From the NCBI GenBank assembly GCA_005772895.1, contig SXIH01000038.1, positions 1 to 42,940 of the forward strand: a DNA stretch of 42,940 bases, read 5' to 3'. Of the stretch, positions 24,870 through 32,714 are shown piece by piece (position 1 is the first letter of the stretch; each line of letters opens with the position of its first letter). A model generated the notes under the pieces. The model worked only from the letters and a program-made list of their open reading frames with translations. It was not told where the DNA came from and did not search any database. Both the position numbers and the translations under genes were made by a program. The DNA is from Bacteroidota bacterium (GTDB lineage: Bacteria; Bacteroidota; Bacteroidia; 2-12-FULL-35-15).

Positions 24870-26396
24870 TTAATGTTTAAAATGTCGTGTTCCTGTCATC
24901 ACCATACTTACTCCGTTTGCATCACAATATGCAATTGAATCTTTATCCTTGATAGAACCGCCCGGTTGAATAACAGATGTAACTCCTGCTTTGTGTGCAA
25001 TTTCAACGCAATCCGGGAACGGAAAAAATGCATCGGATGCCATCACTGAGCCTTTTAAATCGAAACCAAAATTGTTTGCTTTCACAATTGCTTGTTGTAG
25101 CGCATCTACACGAGATGTTTGTCCAACGCCACTTGCAAGCAATTGATTGTTTTTTGCAAGCACAATAGTATTTGATTTTGTGTGCTTCACAATTTTATTT
25201 GCAAATTCCAAATCACGCAACTCATCACTTGATGGTGATGTTTTGGTAACCGTTTGCATATTGGTGTTTGTTTCTGTTTTTAAATCTTTGTCTTGCTCAA
25301 TTACTCCATTCAATAATGTGCGGAATGATTTTTTTGCAAGCTTCACATTTTTTTGCTGAAGAATAATTCTGTTTGGTTTTGATTTTAATAATTCAATTGC
25401 TTTTACATCATAAGCCGGAGCAATAATTACTTCGCAAAATAATTTATGAATTTCTTCTGCAGTAGCAATATCAATTTCTCTGTTGGTAATTAATACGCCA
25501 CCAAATGCACTTGTTGGATCACCCGCCAATGCTGCAAGATAAGCATCAACTAATTTTGGACGAGAAGCAATTCCGCAAGCATTGTTGTGTTTTAAAATTG
25601 CGAATGTGGTATCCGTAAATTCTGAAATCAAACTTACTGCAGCATCTACATCCAATAAATTATTGTAGGATAATTCTTTTCCATTCCATTTAGTAAACAT
25701 CTCATCAAGGTTGCCATAGAAAACGCCTTTCTGATGTGGGTTTTCGCCATAGCGTAAAACTTGTGCATCTTGAATACTTTGTTTGAATGCAACTGTGTTT
25801 TCTCCGTTGAAATAATTAAAGATGGCTGTATCGTAATGTGATGAAACATTAAAAGCACAAGTTGCAAGATGTCTTCTGTCGTTTAAAGTAGAGCTGCCTT
25901 TTTGAGAAACTAAAATATTATCGTGTAAATATGTGTATTCGTTTTTTGAAGAAACAATTACTACATCTTTGAAATTTTTTGCAGCAGCACGAATCAAAGA
26001 AATTCCTCCGATGTCGATTTTTTCAATTATTGCTTGCTCTGCAGCACCTGATTTAACAGTCTCTTCGAAAGGATACAAATCCACAATCACTAAATCGATT
26101 TCCGGAATTTCATATTCTTCTAACTGGTCGATGTCACTTTGTAGTTCTCTTCTGCTAAGGATTCCGCCAAAAATTTTGGGGTGCAATGTTTTTACTCTTC
26201 CGCCTAAAATGGAAGGATAAGATGTTAGTGATTCAACCGGAGTAACAGCAACACCAAGCTTTTCAATAAATTCTTGTGTGCCACCTGTACTGAATATTTT
26301 TACTCCTAAAGCATTTAGTTGATGAATAACAGGCTCTAAATTATCTTTGTAATACACCGAAATAAGTGCATTTTTTATCTTTTTCGTACCACTCAT
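24870..26396 (-). CDS. purH: Bifunctional AICAR transformylase / IMP cyclohydrolase
   Basis: Catalyses the last two steps of purine synthesis, from AICAR to IMP. The 508-residue length is usual. The N-terminal MGS-like cyclohydrolase domain shows IFSTGGTQEFIEKLG, LGGRVKTLHPKIFGGIL and VDLYPFEETV. The transformylase domain shows LRYGENPHQKG, ILKHNNACGIA and the C-terminal SDAFFPFPDCVEIA and IQPGGSIKD. It has its own promoter element at 26419-26426 and is upstream of mreB, the usual Bacteroidota arrangement. Confidence 0.97.
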   Translation of the reverse strand: MSGTKKIKNALISVYYKDNLEPVIHQLNALGVKIFSTGGTQEFIEKLGVAVTPVESLTSYPSILGGRVKTLHPKIFGGILSRRELQSDIDQLEEYEIPEIDLVIVDLYPFEETVKSGAAEQAIIEKIDIGGISLIRAAAKNFKDVVIVSSKNEYTYLHDNILVSQKGSSTLNDRRHLATCAFNVSSHYDTAIFNYFNGENTVAFKQSIQDAQVLRYGENPHQKGVFYGNLDEMFTKWNGKELSYNNLLDVDAAVSLISEFTDTTFAILKHNNACGIASRPKLVDAYLAALAGDPTSAFGGVLITNREIDIATAEEIHKLFCEVIIAPAYDVKAIELLKSKPNRIILQQKNVKLAKKSFRTLLNGVIEQDKDLKTETNTNMQTVTKTSPSSDELRDLEFANKIVKHTKSNTIVLAKNNQLLASGVGQTSRVDALQQAIVKANNFGFDLKGSVMASDAFFPFPDCVEIAHKAGVTSVIQPGGSIKDKDSIAYCDANGVSMVMTGTRHFKH

Positions 26397-26418
26397 AACC
26401 GATGTTAATTTTGTATTG

Positions 26419-26426
26419 CAAAAGTA
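26419..26426 (-). promoter_or_regulatory. -7 promoter element for purH
   Basis: On the minus strand it reads TACTTTTG, an exact TAnnTTTG match, 22 bases before the purH ATG. I see no clear -33 TTG. Confidence 0.5.
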
Positions 26427-26552
26427 TTAATTTTTATGCGCTTTGGAGTCTTATACGAACTTTGTTGATAAATGTTTTTTTTGTTAATAACGCCATTTTC
26501 AACGCTTTTCCGACTTCAAAATTTTTCCAAGTTTTCCCGCAATTTTTTTTGG

Positions 26553-26560
26553 TACATTTG
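26553..26560 (+). promoter_or_regulatory. -7 promoter element for the ABC permease gene
   Basis: TACATTTG matches TAnnTTTG and ends 22 bases before the ATG at 26583. Because it lies within the longer open frame (26472 onward), it supports the shorter start. Confidence 0.5.
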
Positions 26561-26582
26561 TATTTCTTCAACCCATTTTTTG

Positions 26583-27827
26583 ATGATCATTTTTGGTTTA
26601 ATAAAAGAAAGTATTTCGTTTGCCATTAATTCGCTGGTGACAAATAAATTGAGAACGATTCTCTCGCTTTTGGGTATCACCATTGGTATTTTTGCCATTA
26701 TAATAGTATTTACCATTGTTGATTCATTGGAACAAAATCTCCGCAAAAGTGTTCAAAGCCTTGGAGATGATGTGGTGTTTGTCCAAAAATGGCCATGGAC
26801 TTTCGGTCCTGATTACCCTTGGTGGAAGTATATGAACCGTCCTGTTCCAGATTATCCTGAATTGAACAAAATCCTTGAAAAGTGCGATGGTGCGCAATCT
26901 GCAGCTTTTTTAATCAGTTCTCGGATAACAATTAAATACAAAAGCAATAGCATCGAAAGAGTAAATATTAATTGTGCTTCACATCAGTACGACAGAGTGA
27001 AAAATTTTGAAATCGCTGAAGGGCGTTATTTTACAGATATCGAATCAGCATCGGGTCGACCAGTTGCTGTGATTGGTGATGTGCTTGCCAAGGCTTTGTT
27101 TCCTCATCAAACCCCAATTGGTGAAATGGTGAAAATTAACGGAGCAAAAGTAATGGTGATAGGTGTTTTCAAGAAAGAAGGAGAAAGTATTTTAGGAGGA
27201 AGTGTAGATACAGAAGTGTTGGTTCCTATTAATTATGCCAGGACTTTGGTAGACATAAGGAATGAAGATTTGGACCCGCAAATTTTAGTAAGAGCCAAAC
27301 CAGGTGTCAGTAATGATGATTTGATTGATGAGTTAACTGGGTTGATGCGTTCTATAAGAAAACTAAAGCCACGTTCGGACGATAATTTTGCCCTTAATCA
27401 AACCAGTTTAATTTCTAACCAATTCGACAGTTTGTTTGGAGTAGTAGGAGTTGTAGGTTGGGTAATCGGAGGTTTTTCAATTTTGGTGGGCGGTTTTGGA
27501 ATTGCCAATATCATGTTTGTTTCTGTTAAGGAACGTACTAATATTATAGGAATTCAGAAGTCGCTAGGAGCTAAAAATTATTTTATCCTTTCTCAGTTTT
27601 TGTTTGAAGCTATATTTTTATCGTTGATAGGAGGAACGATTGGACTCTTGATTGTATTCCTACTGACTTTGGTGGCCGGAGATTCAATAGGAATGGAGAT
27701 TGTATTAAGTAAATCAAATGTAATTTTGGGATTCACCATTTCTATATTAATAGGAGTAATTTCAGGATTTGTACCGGCATATGGAGCATCGCAGCTGGAT
27801 CCTGTGGAGGCGATCAGGTCAAATTAG
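26583..27827 (+). CDS. MacB/FtsX-type ABC transporter permease
   Basis: A 414-residue inner-membrane protein: helix 1 at about 20-42 (LRTILSLLGITIGIFAIIIV), a large MacB-type periplasmic domain to about 285, then three helices (about 290-315, 335-365, 378-400) with the FtsX motif VKERTNIIGIQKSLGAKNYF. Such permeases pair with an ATPase for export of lipids, peptides or drugs, or for mechanotransmission. No ATPase gene is beside it, so its partner must be elsewhere. The frame is open to 26472, but the N-terminal 37 residues there are phenylalanine-rich and contain the promoter element; the ATG at 26583 gives the normal family start. Confidence 0.88.
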   Translation: MIIFGLIKESISFAINSLVTNKLRTILSLLGITIGIFAIIIVFTIVDSLEQNLRKSVQSLGDDVVFVQKWPWTFGPDYPWWKYMNRPVPDYPELNKILEKCDGAQSAAFLISSRITIKYKSNSIERVNINCASHQYDRVKNFEIAEGRYFTDIESASGRPVAVIGDVLAKALFPHQTPIGEMVKINGAKVMVIGVFKKEGESILGGSVDTEVLVPINYARTLVDIRNEDLDPQILVRAKPGVSNDDLIDELTGLMRSIRKLKPRSDDNFALNQTSLISNQFDSLFGVVGVVGWVIGGFSILVGGFGIANIMFVSVKERTNIIGIQKSLGAKNYFILSQFLFEAIFLSLIGGTIGLLIVFLLTLVAGDSIGMEIVLSKSNVILGFTISILIGVISGFVPAYGASQLDPVEAIRSN

Positions 27828-27979
27828 AGAATTGTAGAATTAGAGAAATAGAGAAGGAAGGTTGATATAGTAATGAAATAAGTCAATTTATAGGTAATAG
27901 TATATTTAATGAATAAGATTTGGTGAGTAGACAGATTAAAAATCTCCAATTCGCCAATTCTCCAAATCACCAATTGCTA
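27828..27979. other. Low-complexity intergenic filler
   Basis: The gap has GAATTAGAGAAATAGAGAA-like units at its left and CCAATTCGCCAATTCTCC-like units at its right, partly complementary to each other. A GTG-started extension of the next gene would translate this filler, so I excluded it. Confidence 0.45.
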
Positions 27980-28321
27980 ATGCAAGCAACAGTAAAACGC
28001 CCAGTCCTAATCCGAATCATCTGTATTCTGGGATTTATCTGGATTGTATTCAGTTTTCCCTCGGTATTTTCACCATCTATCAAAAAGATGGGAGATTGGT
28101 ACCCGGCTTTGTTTGGGTTGATTGTGGCATGTAGCTTTATATCCTATATAGGCGTGTGGCACATGAAAAAATGGGGTGTACAGCTCTTTGCCATCACGTT
28201 TTTTGTGAAGGAATCTGTACTTTTTGTTGTGAATGATTTGAACTACCTTGGAATCTTCTTTTCGGTCTTCTTTCTTATATCTATGTTGTTCTTTTACAAG
28301 AGAATGGACCTGAATTTATAG
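27980..28321 (+). CDS. Small integral membrane protein, unknown function
   Basis: A 113-residue protein with three or four membrane helices (about 9-30, 38-60, 66-84, 88-107) and short basic loops (HMKKWGVQ, YKRMDLNL). No family recognised. The ATG at 27980 (MQATVKRPVLIR) is chosen over an upstream GTG at 27920, which would add 20 residues translated from intergenic filler. It lies between the ABC permease and the desaturase on the same strand, with no obvious functional link. Confidence 0.65.
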   Translation: MQATVKRPVLIRIICILGFIWIVFSFPSVFSPSIKKMGDWYPALFGLIVACSFISYIGVWHMKKWGVQLFAITFFVKESVLFVVNDLNYLGIFFSVFFLISMLFFYKRMDLNL

Positions 28322-28397
28322 CCTAAAATCGACCTTAGTCGAAATTTTGGATATATAAGACATATTTTGAGTACCTTCGCCCCCAAATTCCCATTGA

Positions 28398-29516
28398 ATG
28401 AAACAGAAGATTAAGTTTATAAATAAGGATAAAACCCAATTTTATAGTACCCTAAAAACTCGCGTTGACCAGTACTTTATTGATAACAACATCTCTCAAC
28501 ATTCCAATGTAAATATGGTTTTCAAAACCATTGTTATGCTTTCCTTGTATTTTGTTCCTGTAGCTCTTATATATTCTCAAATCTTACCATTGTGGGCTAT
28601 GTGGATTTGTGCTGCTATAATGGGTTTTGGGCTTGCCGGAATAGGAATGAGTGTAATGCACGATGCTAACCACGATGCTTATTCTGCCAATCCTGTAATC
28701 AATAAATTAGTAGCTTTTTCGCTTACTTTAGTTGGTGGAAATAACCGTAACTGGCGCACCCAGCACAATGTTTTGCACCATACATACACAAATATTTATG
28801 AGCACGATCGTGACATAGATAATAAAGTGATTATGCGTTTTTCTCCTGTGGGAGAACATAAACCAATTCAACGTTTTCAAGTATTTTATGTGTTTTTCTT
28901 CTATTCTATTATGACACTTTATTGGACGACAGGAAAGGATTTGGTTCAATTTTTTGATTTTAATAATGATGGTAGCCATCGCGATAGTAAGGGTCAAAAA
29001 TGGATTACTTTTTTAAAATTGATTTTCTGGAAAGCTGTCTATTTTACATATATGTTGGTTTTACCTGTACTGATTTTGAATATATCGTGGGTGCATGTAT
29101 TAATTGGGTTTTTAACATTGCATGCTATTGCAGGCTTAATTTTGAGTATTGTTTTTCAGTTGGCGCATGTTGTTGAAGACGCTAAATTTCCTAAACCTGA
29201 TGAAAAGGGAAATATAGAAAACGAATGGGCAATTCACCAAATGGAAACAACAGCCGATTTTTCAAGAGGAAGCTGGTTGATTACTTATTATGTTGGTGGC
29301 TTGAATTATCAAACAGAGCATCATTTATTCCCTCGAATTTGTCATGTTCATTATCCGAAAATTGCCCCTATAGTAGAAGCGACCGCAAAAGAATTTGGAG
29401 TTCCGTATATCTATAATGAAACTTTTGGAAAAGCATTCATATCTCACATGAAAATTATTTCCAAGTTAGGCAAAAACGATGTAACGTTTAGTGCTATTGC
29501 AAATAGTATGGGATAA
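28398..29516 (+). CDS. Membrane fatty acid desaturase (acyl-CoA/acyl-lipid type)
   Basis: A 372-residue di-iron membrane desaturase. The three histidine boxes are complete: HDANH at residues 88-92, HNVLHH at 123-128 and QTEHH at about 304-308. The QxxHH third box instead of HxxHH is the front-end/linoleoyl-CoA desaturase variant. Hydrophobic pairs lie at about 42-85 and 215-260. There is no N-terminal cytochrome b5 domain, so electrons must come from a separate ferredoxin or cytochrome. It would introduce a cis double bond into membrane acyl chains; position and substrate are not predictable. TACCTTCG (28372-28379), one mismatch from the -7 element, is 18 bases upstream. It ends before a strong terminator. 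Confidence 0.92.
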   Translation: MKQKIKFINKDKTQFYSTLKTRVDQYFIDNNISQHSNVNMVFKTIVMLSLYFVPVALIYSQILPLWAMWICAAIMGFGLAGIGMSVMHDANHDAYSANPVINKLVAFSLTLVGGNNRNWRTQHNVLHHTYTNIYEHDRDIDNKVIMRFSPVGEHKPIQRFQVFYVFFFYSIMTLYWTTGKDLVQFFDFNNDGSHRDSKGQKWITFLKLIFWKAVYFTYMLVLPVLILNISWVHVLIGFLTLHAIAGLILSIVFQLAHVVEDAKFPKPDEKGNIENEWAIHQMETTADFSRGSWLITYYVGGLNYQTEHHLFPRICHVHYPKIAPIVEATAKEFGVPYIYNETFGKAFISHMKIISKLGKNDVTFSAIANSMG

Positions 29517-29564
29517 TTCAGTAGACAAATAAATCAGTCGACAATATACAAGTAAAAAATAAAG

Positions 29565-29596
29565 AAAAGGTCAAACATTTAAGTTTGACCTTTTTT
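29565..29596 (+). terminator. Terminator between desaturase and GldL-like gene
   Basis: AAAAGGTCAAAC (29565-29576) and GTTTGACCTTTT (29583-29594) form a perfect 12-bp stem with a 6-base loop and T-run. A-runs on the left make it functional for the convergent gene too. It is enclosed by a 9-bp inverted pair of the GTAGACA repeat (29519-29527, 29622-29630). Confidence 0.88.
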
Positions 29597-29624
29597 ATTT
29601 AAGCTATATTTTTTTAAATTTTGT

Positions 29625-30302
29625 CTACTGTCTACTGTCTGCCACTTCCGCTACTTCCTGCCCAGAGTTTTGTTTCACTAAGGGTTTGTTCAACGAAAGC
29701 ATAATTAAAGTGGTAACCATACAACCTATAATAACAGATAAAAATGCTTTTCTTAAATAGCTGGTTTTTTCTTCTGCATTAATTGTTTTATCCGACATAT
29801 ACATTAAAAAATATCCGAAGAATAAAAGAAAGACACTTATTCCCAACATAATTGCTGCTCCAGGCCAGTGTTGAATTTTAAATAAAATACCCAAAGCAAA
29901 TACAGTTAATCCACTTGCACCTAAAGTATTCATCAATGTTTTGCGTTCCGATTCTTCTCCTTTTAATTTTTTTCTTAAAAGCATTGGAATAAACACCAAG
30001 GCAAAAGTGCTGATACCTAAAACAATCATCACACCCGCACCTGGCCAATGTTGAAACTTAAATGTTATACCTAAATTAATTACCGAAGCAGAAATTGCTC
30101 CAATAACCCCTGCTACATTTTTTCCGGTATCGGATGCTTCACCGGGTTTGTATAATAAAAAGAAGGGTAAGTAAATGCTTAAAGCAAATCCTGCCATTGC
30201 CATAGCAATTCCTGCTCCCGGTAGATGATTGATTTTTGTTACTAGTGATGTGAACATTAGCAATGCTGCTATGAATCCCACAATGTTTATACTCTTTTTC
30301 AT
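29625..30302 (-). CDS. GldL-like membrane protein with three HWPGA repeats
   Basis: A 225-residue membrane protein of about seven helices. A motif recurs three times with a period of about 60 residues: KINHLPGAGIAM (23-34), KFQHWPGAGVMI (82-93) and KIQHWPGAAIML (142-153), each followed by a helix. FKxxHWPGA is the hallmark of GldL, the inner-membrane motor protein of T9SS and gliding, where it occurs once. The GldL glutamate after this motif (GLSTE) is replaced by phenylalanine here (GISTF), and there is no GldL cytoplasmic tail. So it is probably not the motor itself. Nearby genes give no clue. The last codons (GAC AGT AGA CAG TAG) come from a dispersed repeat. Confidence 0.7.
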   Translation of the reverse strand: MKKSINIVGFIAALLMFTSLVTKINHLPGAGIAMAMAGFALSIYLPFFLLYKPGEASDTGKNVAGVIGAISASVINLGITFKFQHWPGAGVMIVLGISTFALVFIPMLLRKKLKGEESERKTLMNTLGASGLTVFALGILFKIQHWPGAAIMLGISVFLLFFGYFLMYMSDKTINAEEKTSYLRKAFLSVIIGCMVTTLIMLSLNKPLVKQNSGQEVAEVADSRQ

Positions 30303-30414
30303 ACGACTAAGTTTTAGAGGTTTATAACACTTATGGCGTCATAATGCAGAGGAAAGGAAAAAGATACAGGGGGATTTAAATTAATAGAAACAAGTATAAT
30401 TGATTACCTTTAGT

Positions 30415-32028
30415 ATGATGAAAAAAATTACACTCATATTTTTTATTTCTTTTATAAACAATATCATATTTTCTCAAAGCGATTACACTTTCAAGAAAAT
30501 TATTGATTTGCCATTTGGTGGATATGCAACAAGTGTAAAACAATCGTCAGATGAAGGATATATTATTTGTGGGTCTTATTATGATAGTTTGGGATATCTA
30601 GCAGGAAATTTTCTCTTGAAATTATCAAAGGATGGATCTTCTCTCTGGTACAAGGAATTTCCACATCCATGGAATTTTGCTTTTCGAGATTTAACTATTG
30701 ATTTAGCAGGTAATATATATGTGTCTGGCTCTGGCCCTGATACCACAGGAGGCACAGATATAAATTTAATAATTTTGAAAACAAACTCTTCAGGTACAAT
30801 TTTGTGGAGCAAAAGCTATGGAGGCCTTGAAGTAGACCTTTCGTGGTCTGTTGATTTAACTTCGGATAATAACATTTTGGCTACTGGGTGGACAGAAAGC
30901 TATGAAAGCTCAGGTGCAGGAGCAACAGCATATACTATTAAAGTAGATCTTAATGGAAATTTGCTGTGGAATAAATTTTATGGAGATTCTACATTTAGTG
31001 CGAATTATTGTGTTAAAGAAGTTTATCCGAATAAATATGTAACTCTTGGTTCATCGGGTCCTTCAGGAGACTATGGAAGATTTAGTGTTTTTGATAATAA
31101 TGGGAACATTTTAGTTTCAAAAAATATTTCATACTCAGACTGGTTATTTTTACCTACAGTTACTCGATATAATAATGGCGGATATCTAATTGCGGGTTCT
31201 GTTGGATCGTTTAGTGGTTTAGGTAGTCTTCGCCCATTTTTAATGGCATTAGATAGCAGTTATAATTTTTTATGGGCAAAAAAATATGTGACTCCAACAA
31301 TTTCAGATGCGGAAGAATTTATTTCAATAAATAGAACTTCAGATGGCAATTATATTACTTCTTTTGAACCGGAAGGAGTAAATGGGACGCAAAAATCTTT
31401 TGGAATGATGAAATTGGATGATAGTGGAGCTATTATTTGGGGAAAATTATATGAGCAAAATTATTTTGCATATCCATACAGACTTATTGAGACAAAAGAT
31501 TCTGGATATATAGAGGTTGGATTTATTCAAAAGCAAATTTCATTGGCTTATCAGCAGCCTTTTGTAATAAAATCAAATAACTTAGGAATAATAAACGGGT
31601 GTATTTCTGATACGTCTATTTCTAGTGTTATTCAAAATGTTGTTCCAATCATTACTCCGCATGTGAGTATTTCATCCAATTGTATTGTTAATAATATTTC
31701 AGTTAGTTATAGCAATTTAATTATGTTGGATTCTATTTATTGTGTTGATTCTGTCCCATCTACAAATGGAATGGAGCAGTACTTAATTAATAATGAAGTG
31801 TTTGTTTATCCTAATCCTGCATCATCAGGAACAACTTTTTCACTTTCAACTGAACTGAAAAAAGGGGTATTAAATATTTTTGATGTAACAGGTAAAAAAA
31901 TTAGTAGTAAGGATTTTTCTGGACTAGAAGTGAGTTTTAATAGAAATCAATTATCAAACGGCATGTATTTTTATACTATTGATGCTGAAAATAAAATTAT
32001 TGCAAAAGGGAAGCTGATATTTAAATAG
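30415..32028 (+). CDS. Secreted T9SS cargo protein, beta-propeller-like
   Basis: A protein of about 537 residues. Signal peptide: ITLIFFISFINNIIFSQ. The body has repeated units of about 50 residues with GGYxxxGS...KLDxxGxxLWxKxF patterns (for example LLKLSKDGSSLWYKEF, ILKTNSSGTILWSKSYGG, MKLDDSGAIIWGKLYEQ), a propeller-type repeat seen in many exported Bacteroidota proteins. The last 75 residues are a type A sorting domain (VFVYPNPASSGTTF, NIFDVTGKKI, LSNGMYFYTI, KGKLIFK), so it should cross the outer membrane by T9SS. Two adjacent ATGs (30415, 30418) are possible; a TACCTTTA (30406-30413) near-match to the -7 element is just upstream. Ligand or function unknown. Confidence 0.88.
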   Translation: MMKKITLIFFISFINNIIFSQSDYTFKKIIDLPFGGYATSVKQSSDEGYIICGSYYDSLGYLAGNFLLKLSKDGSSLWYKEFPHPWNFAFRDLTIDLAGNIYVSGSGPDTTGGTDINLIILKTNSSGTILWSKSYGGLEVDLSWSVDLTSDNNILATGWTESYESSGAGATAYTIKVDLNGNLLWNKFYGDSTFSANYCVKEVYPNKYVTLGSSGPSGDYGRFSVFDNNGNILVSKNISYSDWLFLPTVTRYNNGGYLIAGSVGSFSGLGSLRPFLMALDSSYNFLWAKKYVTPTISDAEEFISINRTSDGNYITSFEPEGVNGTQKSFGMMKLDDSGAIIWGKLYEQNYFAYPYRLIETKDSGYIEVGFIQKQISLAYQQPFVIKSNNLGIINGCISDTSISSVIQNVVPIITPHVSISSNCIVNNISVSYSNLIMLDSIYCVDSVPSTNGMEQYLINNEVFVYPNPASSGTTFSLSTELKKGVLNIFDVTGKKISSKDFSGLEVSFNRNQLSNGMYFYTIDAENKIIAKGKLIFK

Positions 32029-32046
32029 AAATTTATTTTCACATTT

Positions 32047-32201
32047 AACTCCGTAGGAGTTTAATAGTAATAATAAAAATATTCTGACCAACAACCCAAG
32101 CTCCGTAGGAGCGACATTTCTCCCGACTCTATGTCGCTCCTACGGAGCTTTGTTAGGAATTGATTGCCTCTTTCTGCTATTACTATTTATCCCCTCCGGG
32201 G
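32047..32201. mobile_element. REP-like multi-hairpin element beside an IS200-like transposase
   Basis: Three hairpins lie in a row: AACTCC-GTA-GGAGTT (32047-32061), a perfect 19-bp stem (32099-32117 with 32131-32149, AGCTCCGTAGGAGCGACAT), and CCCC-TCC-GGGG (32191-32201). A closing helix AATAGTAATA/TATTACTATT (32063-32072, 32178-32187) brackets the central one. A further 9-bp pair, TGACCAACA (32085-32093) with TGTTGGTCA (32214-32222), reaches the transposase stop. This is the layout of a REP/BIME unit next to a RAYT gene. Confidence 0.6.
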
Positions 32202-32219
32202 ATTTTTGATTTGTGTTGG

Positions 32220-32681
32220 TCATTCAATCCAGTCAAACACATATTTATCATCGTATTCGATTTTATACGATTTTAGAAATTCAATATATTCTTCTTTGAA
32301 TGACTTTTTCTTGTGATGATTTTCTTGATTATCTATATATGCTATTACTTTGTCTAATTGTGATTGAGAAACTGAGAAGGAGCCAAACCCTTCTTGCCAC
32401 TGAAATTTTCCTGCGACAAATTTTTTTTCGTTTATCCATTTTGATGAACCAGCTTTGATGTCTCTCATTAAATCAGAAAGCAAACAATTAGGTTTAATGC
32501 TTAATAAAACGTGAAGATGGTCAGGCATTCCATTTATTGCATAAACTTTTTCTTTGTTGTTTGTTACAATACCACAGATGTATTTGTATAGTTCATCTTT
32601 AAATTTATTGTTGATAATGTTTTCTCTACCTTTTACTGCAAAAACGGCATGAATGTAGATTTGTGAATAAGTGTTTGCCAT
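32220..32681 (-). CDS. REP-associated tyrosine transposase, IS200/IS605 TnpA-like
   Basis: A 153-residue Y1 HUH transposase. The HUH motif is HLH at residues 55-57 (MPDHLHVLL) and the likely nucleophile Tyr115 is in KVIAYIDNQENHH, so the active site looks intact. Such enzymes cut and join single-stranded DNA at hairpins. There is no TnpB. Unlike its neighbours it has a strong Shine-Dalgarno sequence (AAAGGAG, complement of 32691-32697) nine bases before ATG. An 8-bp inverted repeat (32695-32702, 32717-32724) reaches into it and could limit translation. It lies 33 bases after the TPR gene and directly beside a multi-hairpin element. Confidence 0.92.
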   Translation of the reverse strand: MANTYSQIYIHAVFAVKGRENIINNKFKDELYKYICGIVTNNKEKVYAINGMPDHLHVLLSIKPNCLLSDLMRDIKAGSSKWINEKKFVAGKFQWQEGFGSFSVSQSQLDKVIAYIDNQENHHKKKSFKEEYIEFLKSYKIEYDDKYVFDWIE

Positions 32682-32714
32682 ATAATTATACTCCTTTGAA
32701 GTTATAAATTTTAT

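Noticed and set aside
26402..26629. 75-residue plus-strand frame and the longer start (26472) of the permease
   Set aside because: Phenylalanine-rich translation of a promoter region; the -7 element at 26553 and family alignment favour the start at 26583.
27920..27979. GTG-started N-terminal extension of the small membrane protein
   Set aside because: The 20 extra residues translate tandem intergenic filler of CCAATTC-like units and precede a better ATG.
29625..30302. Naming the gene gldL
   Set aside because: Three motif copies, loss of the key glutamate, and absence of gldKMN neighbours argue against the true motor subunit.
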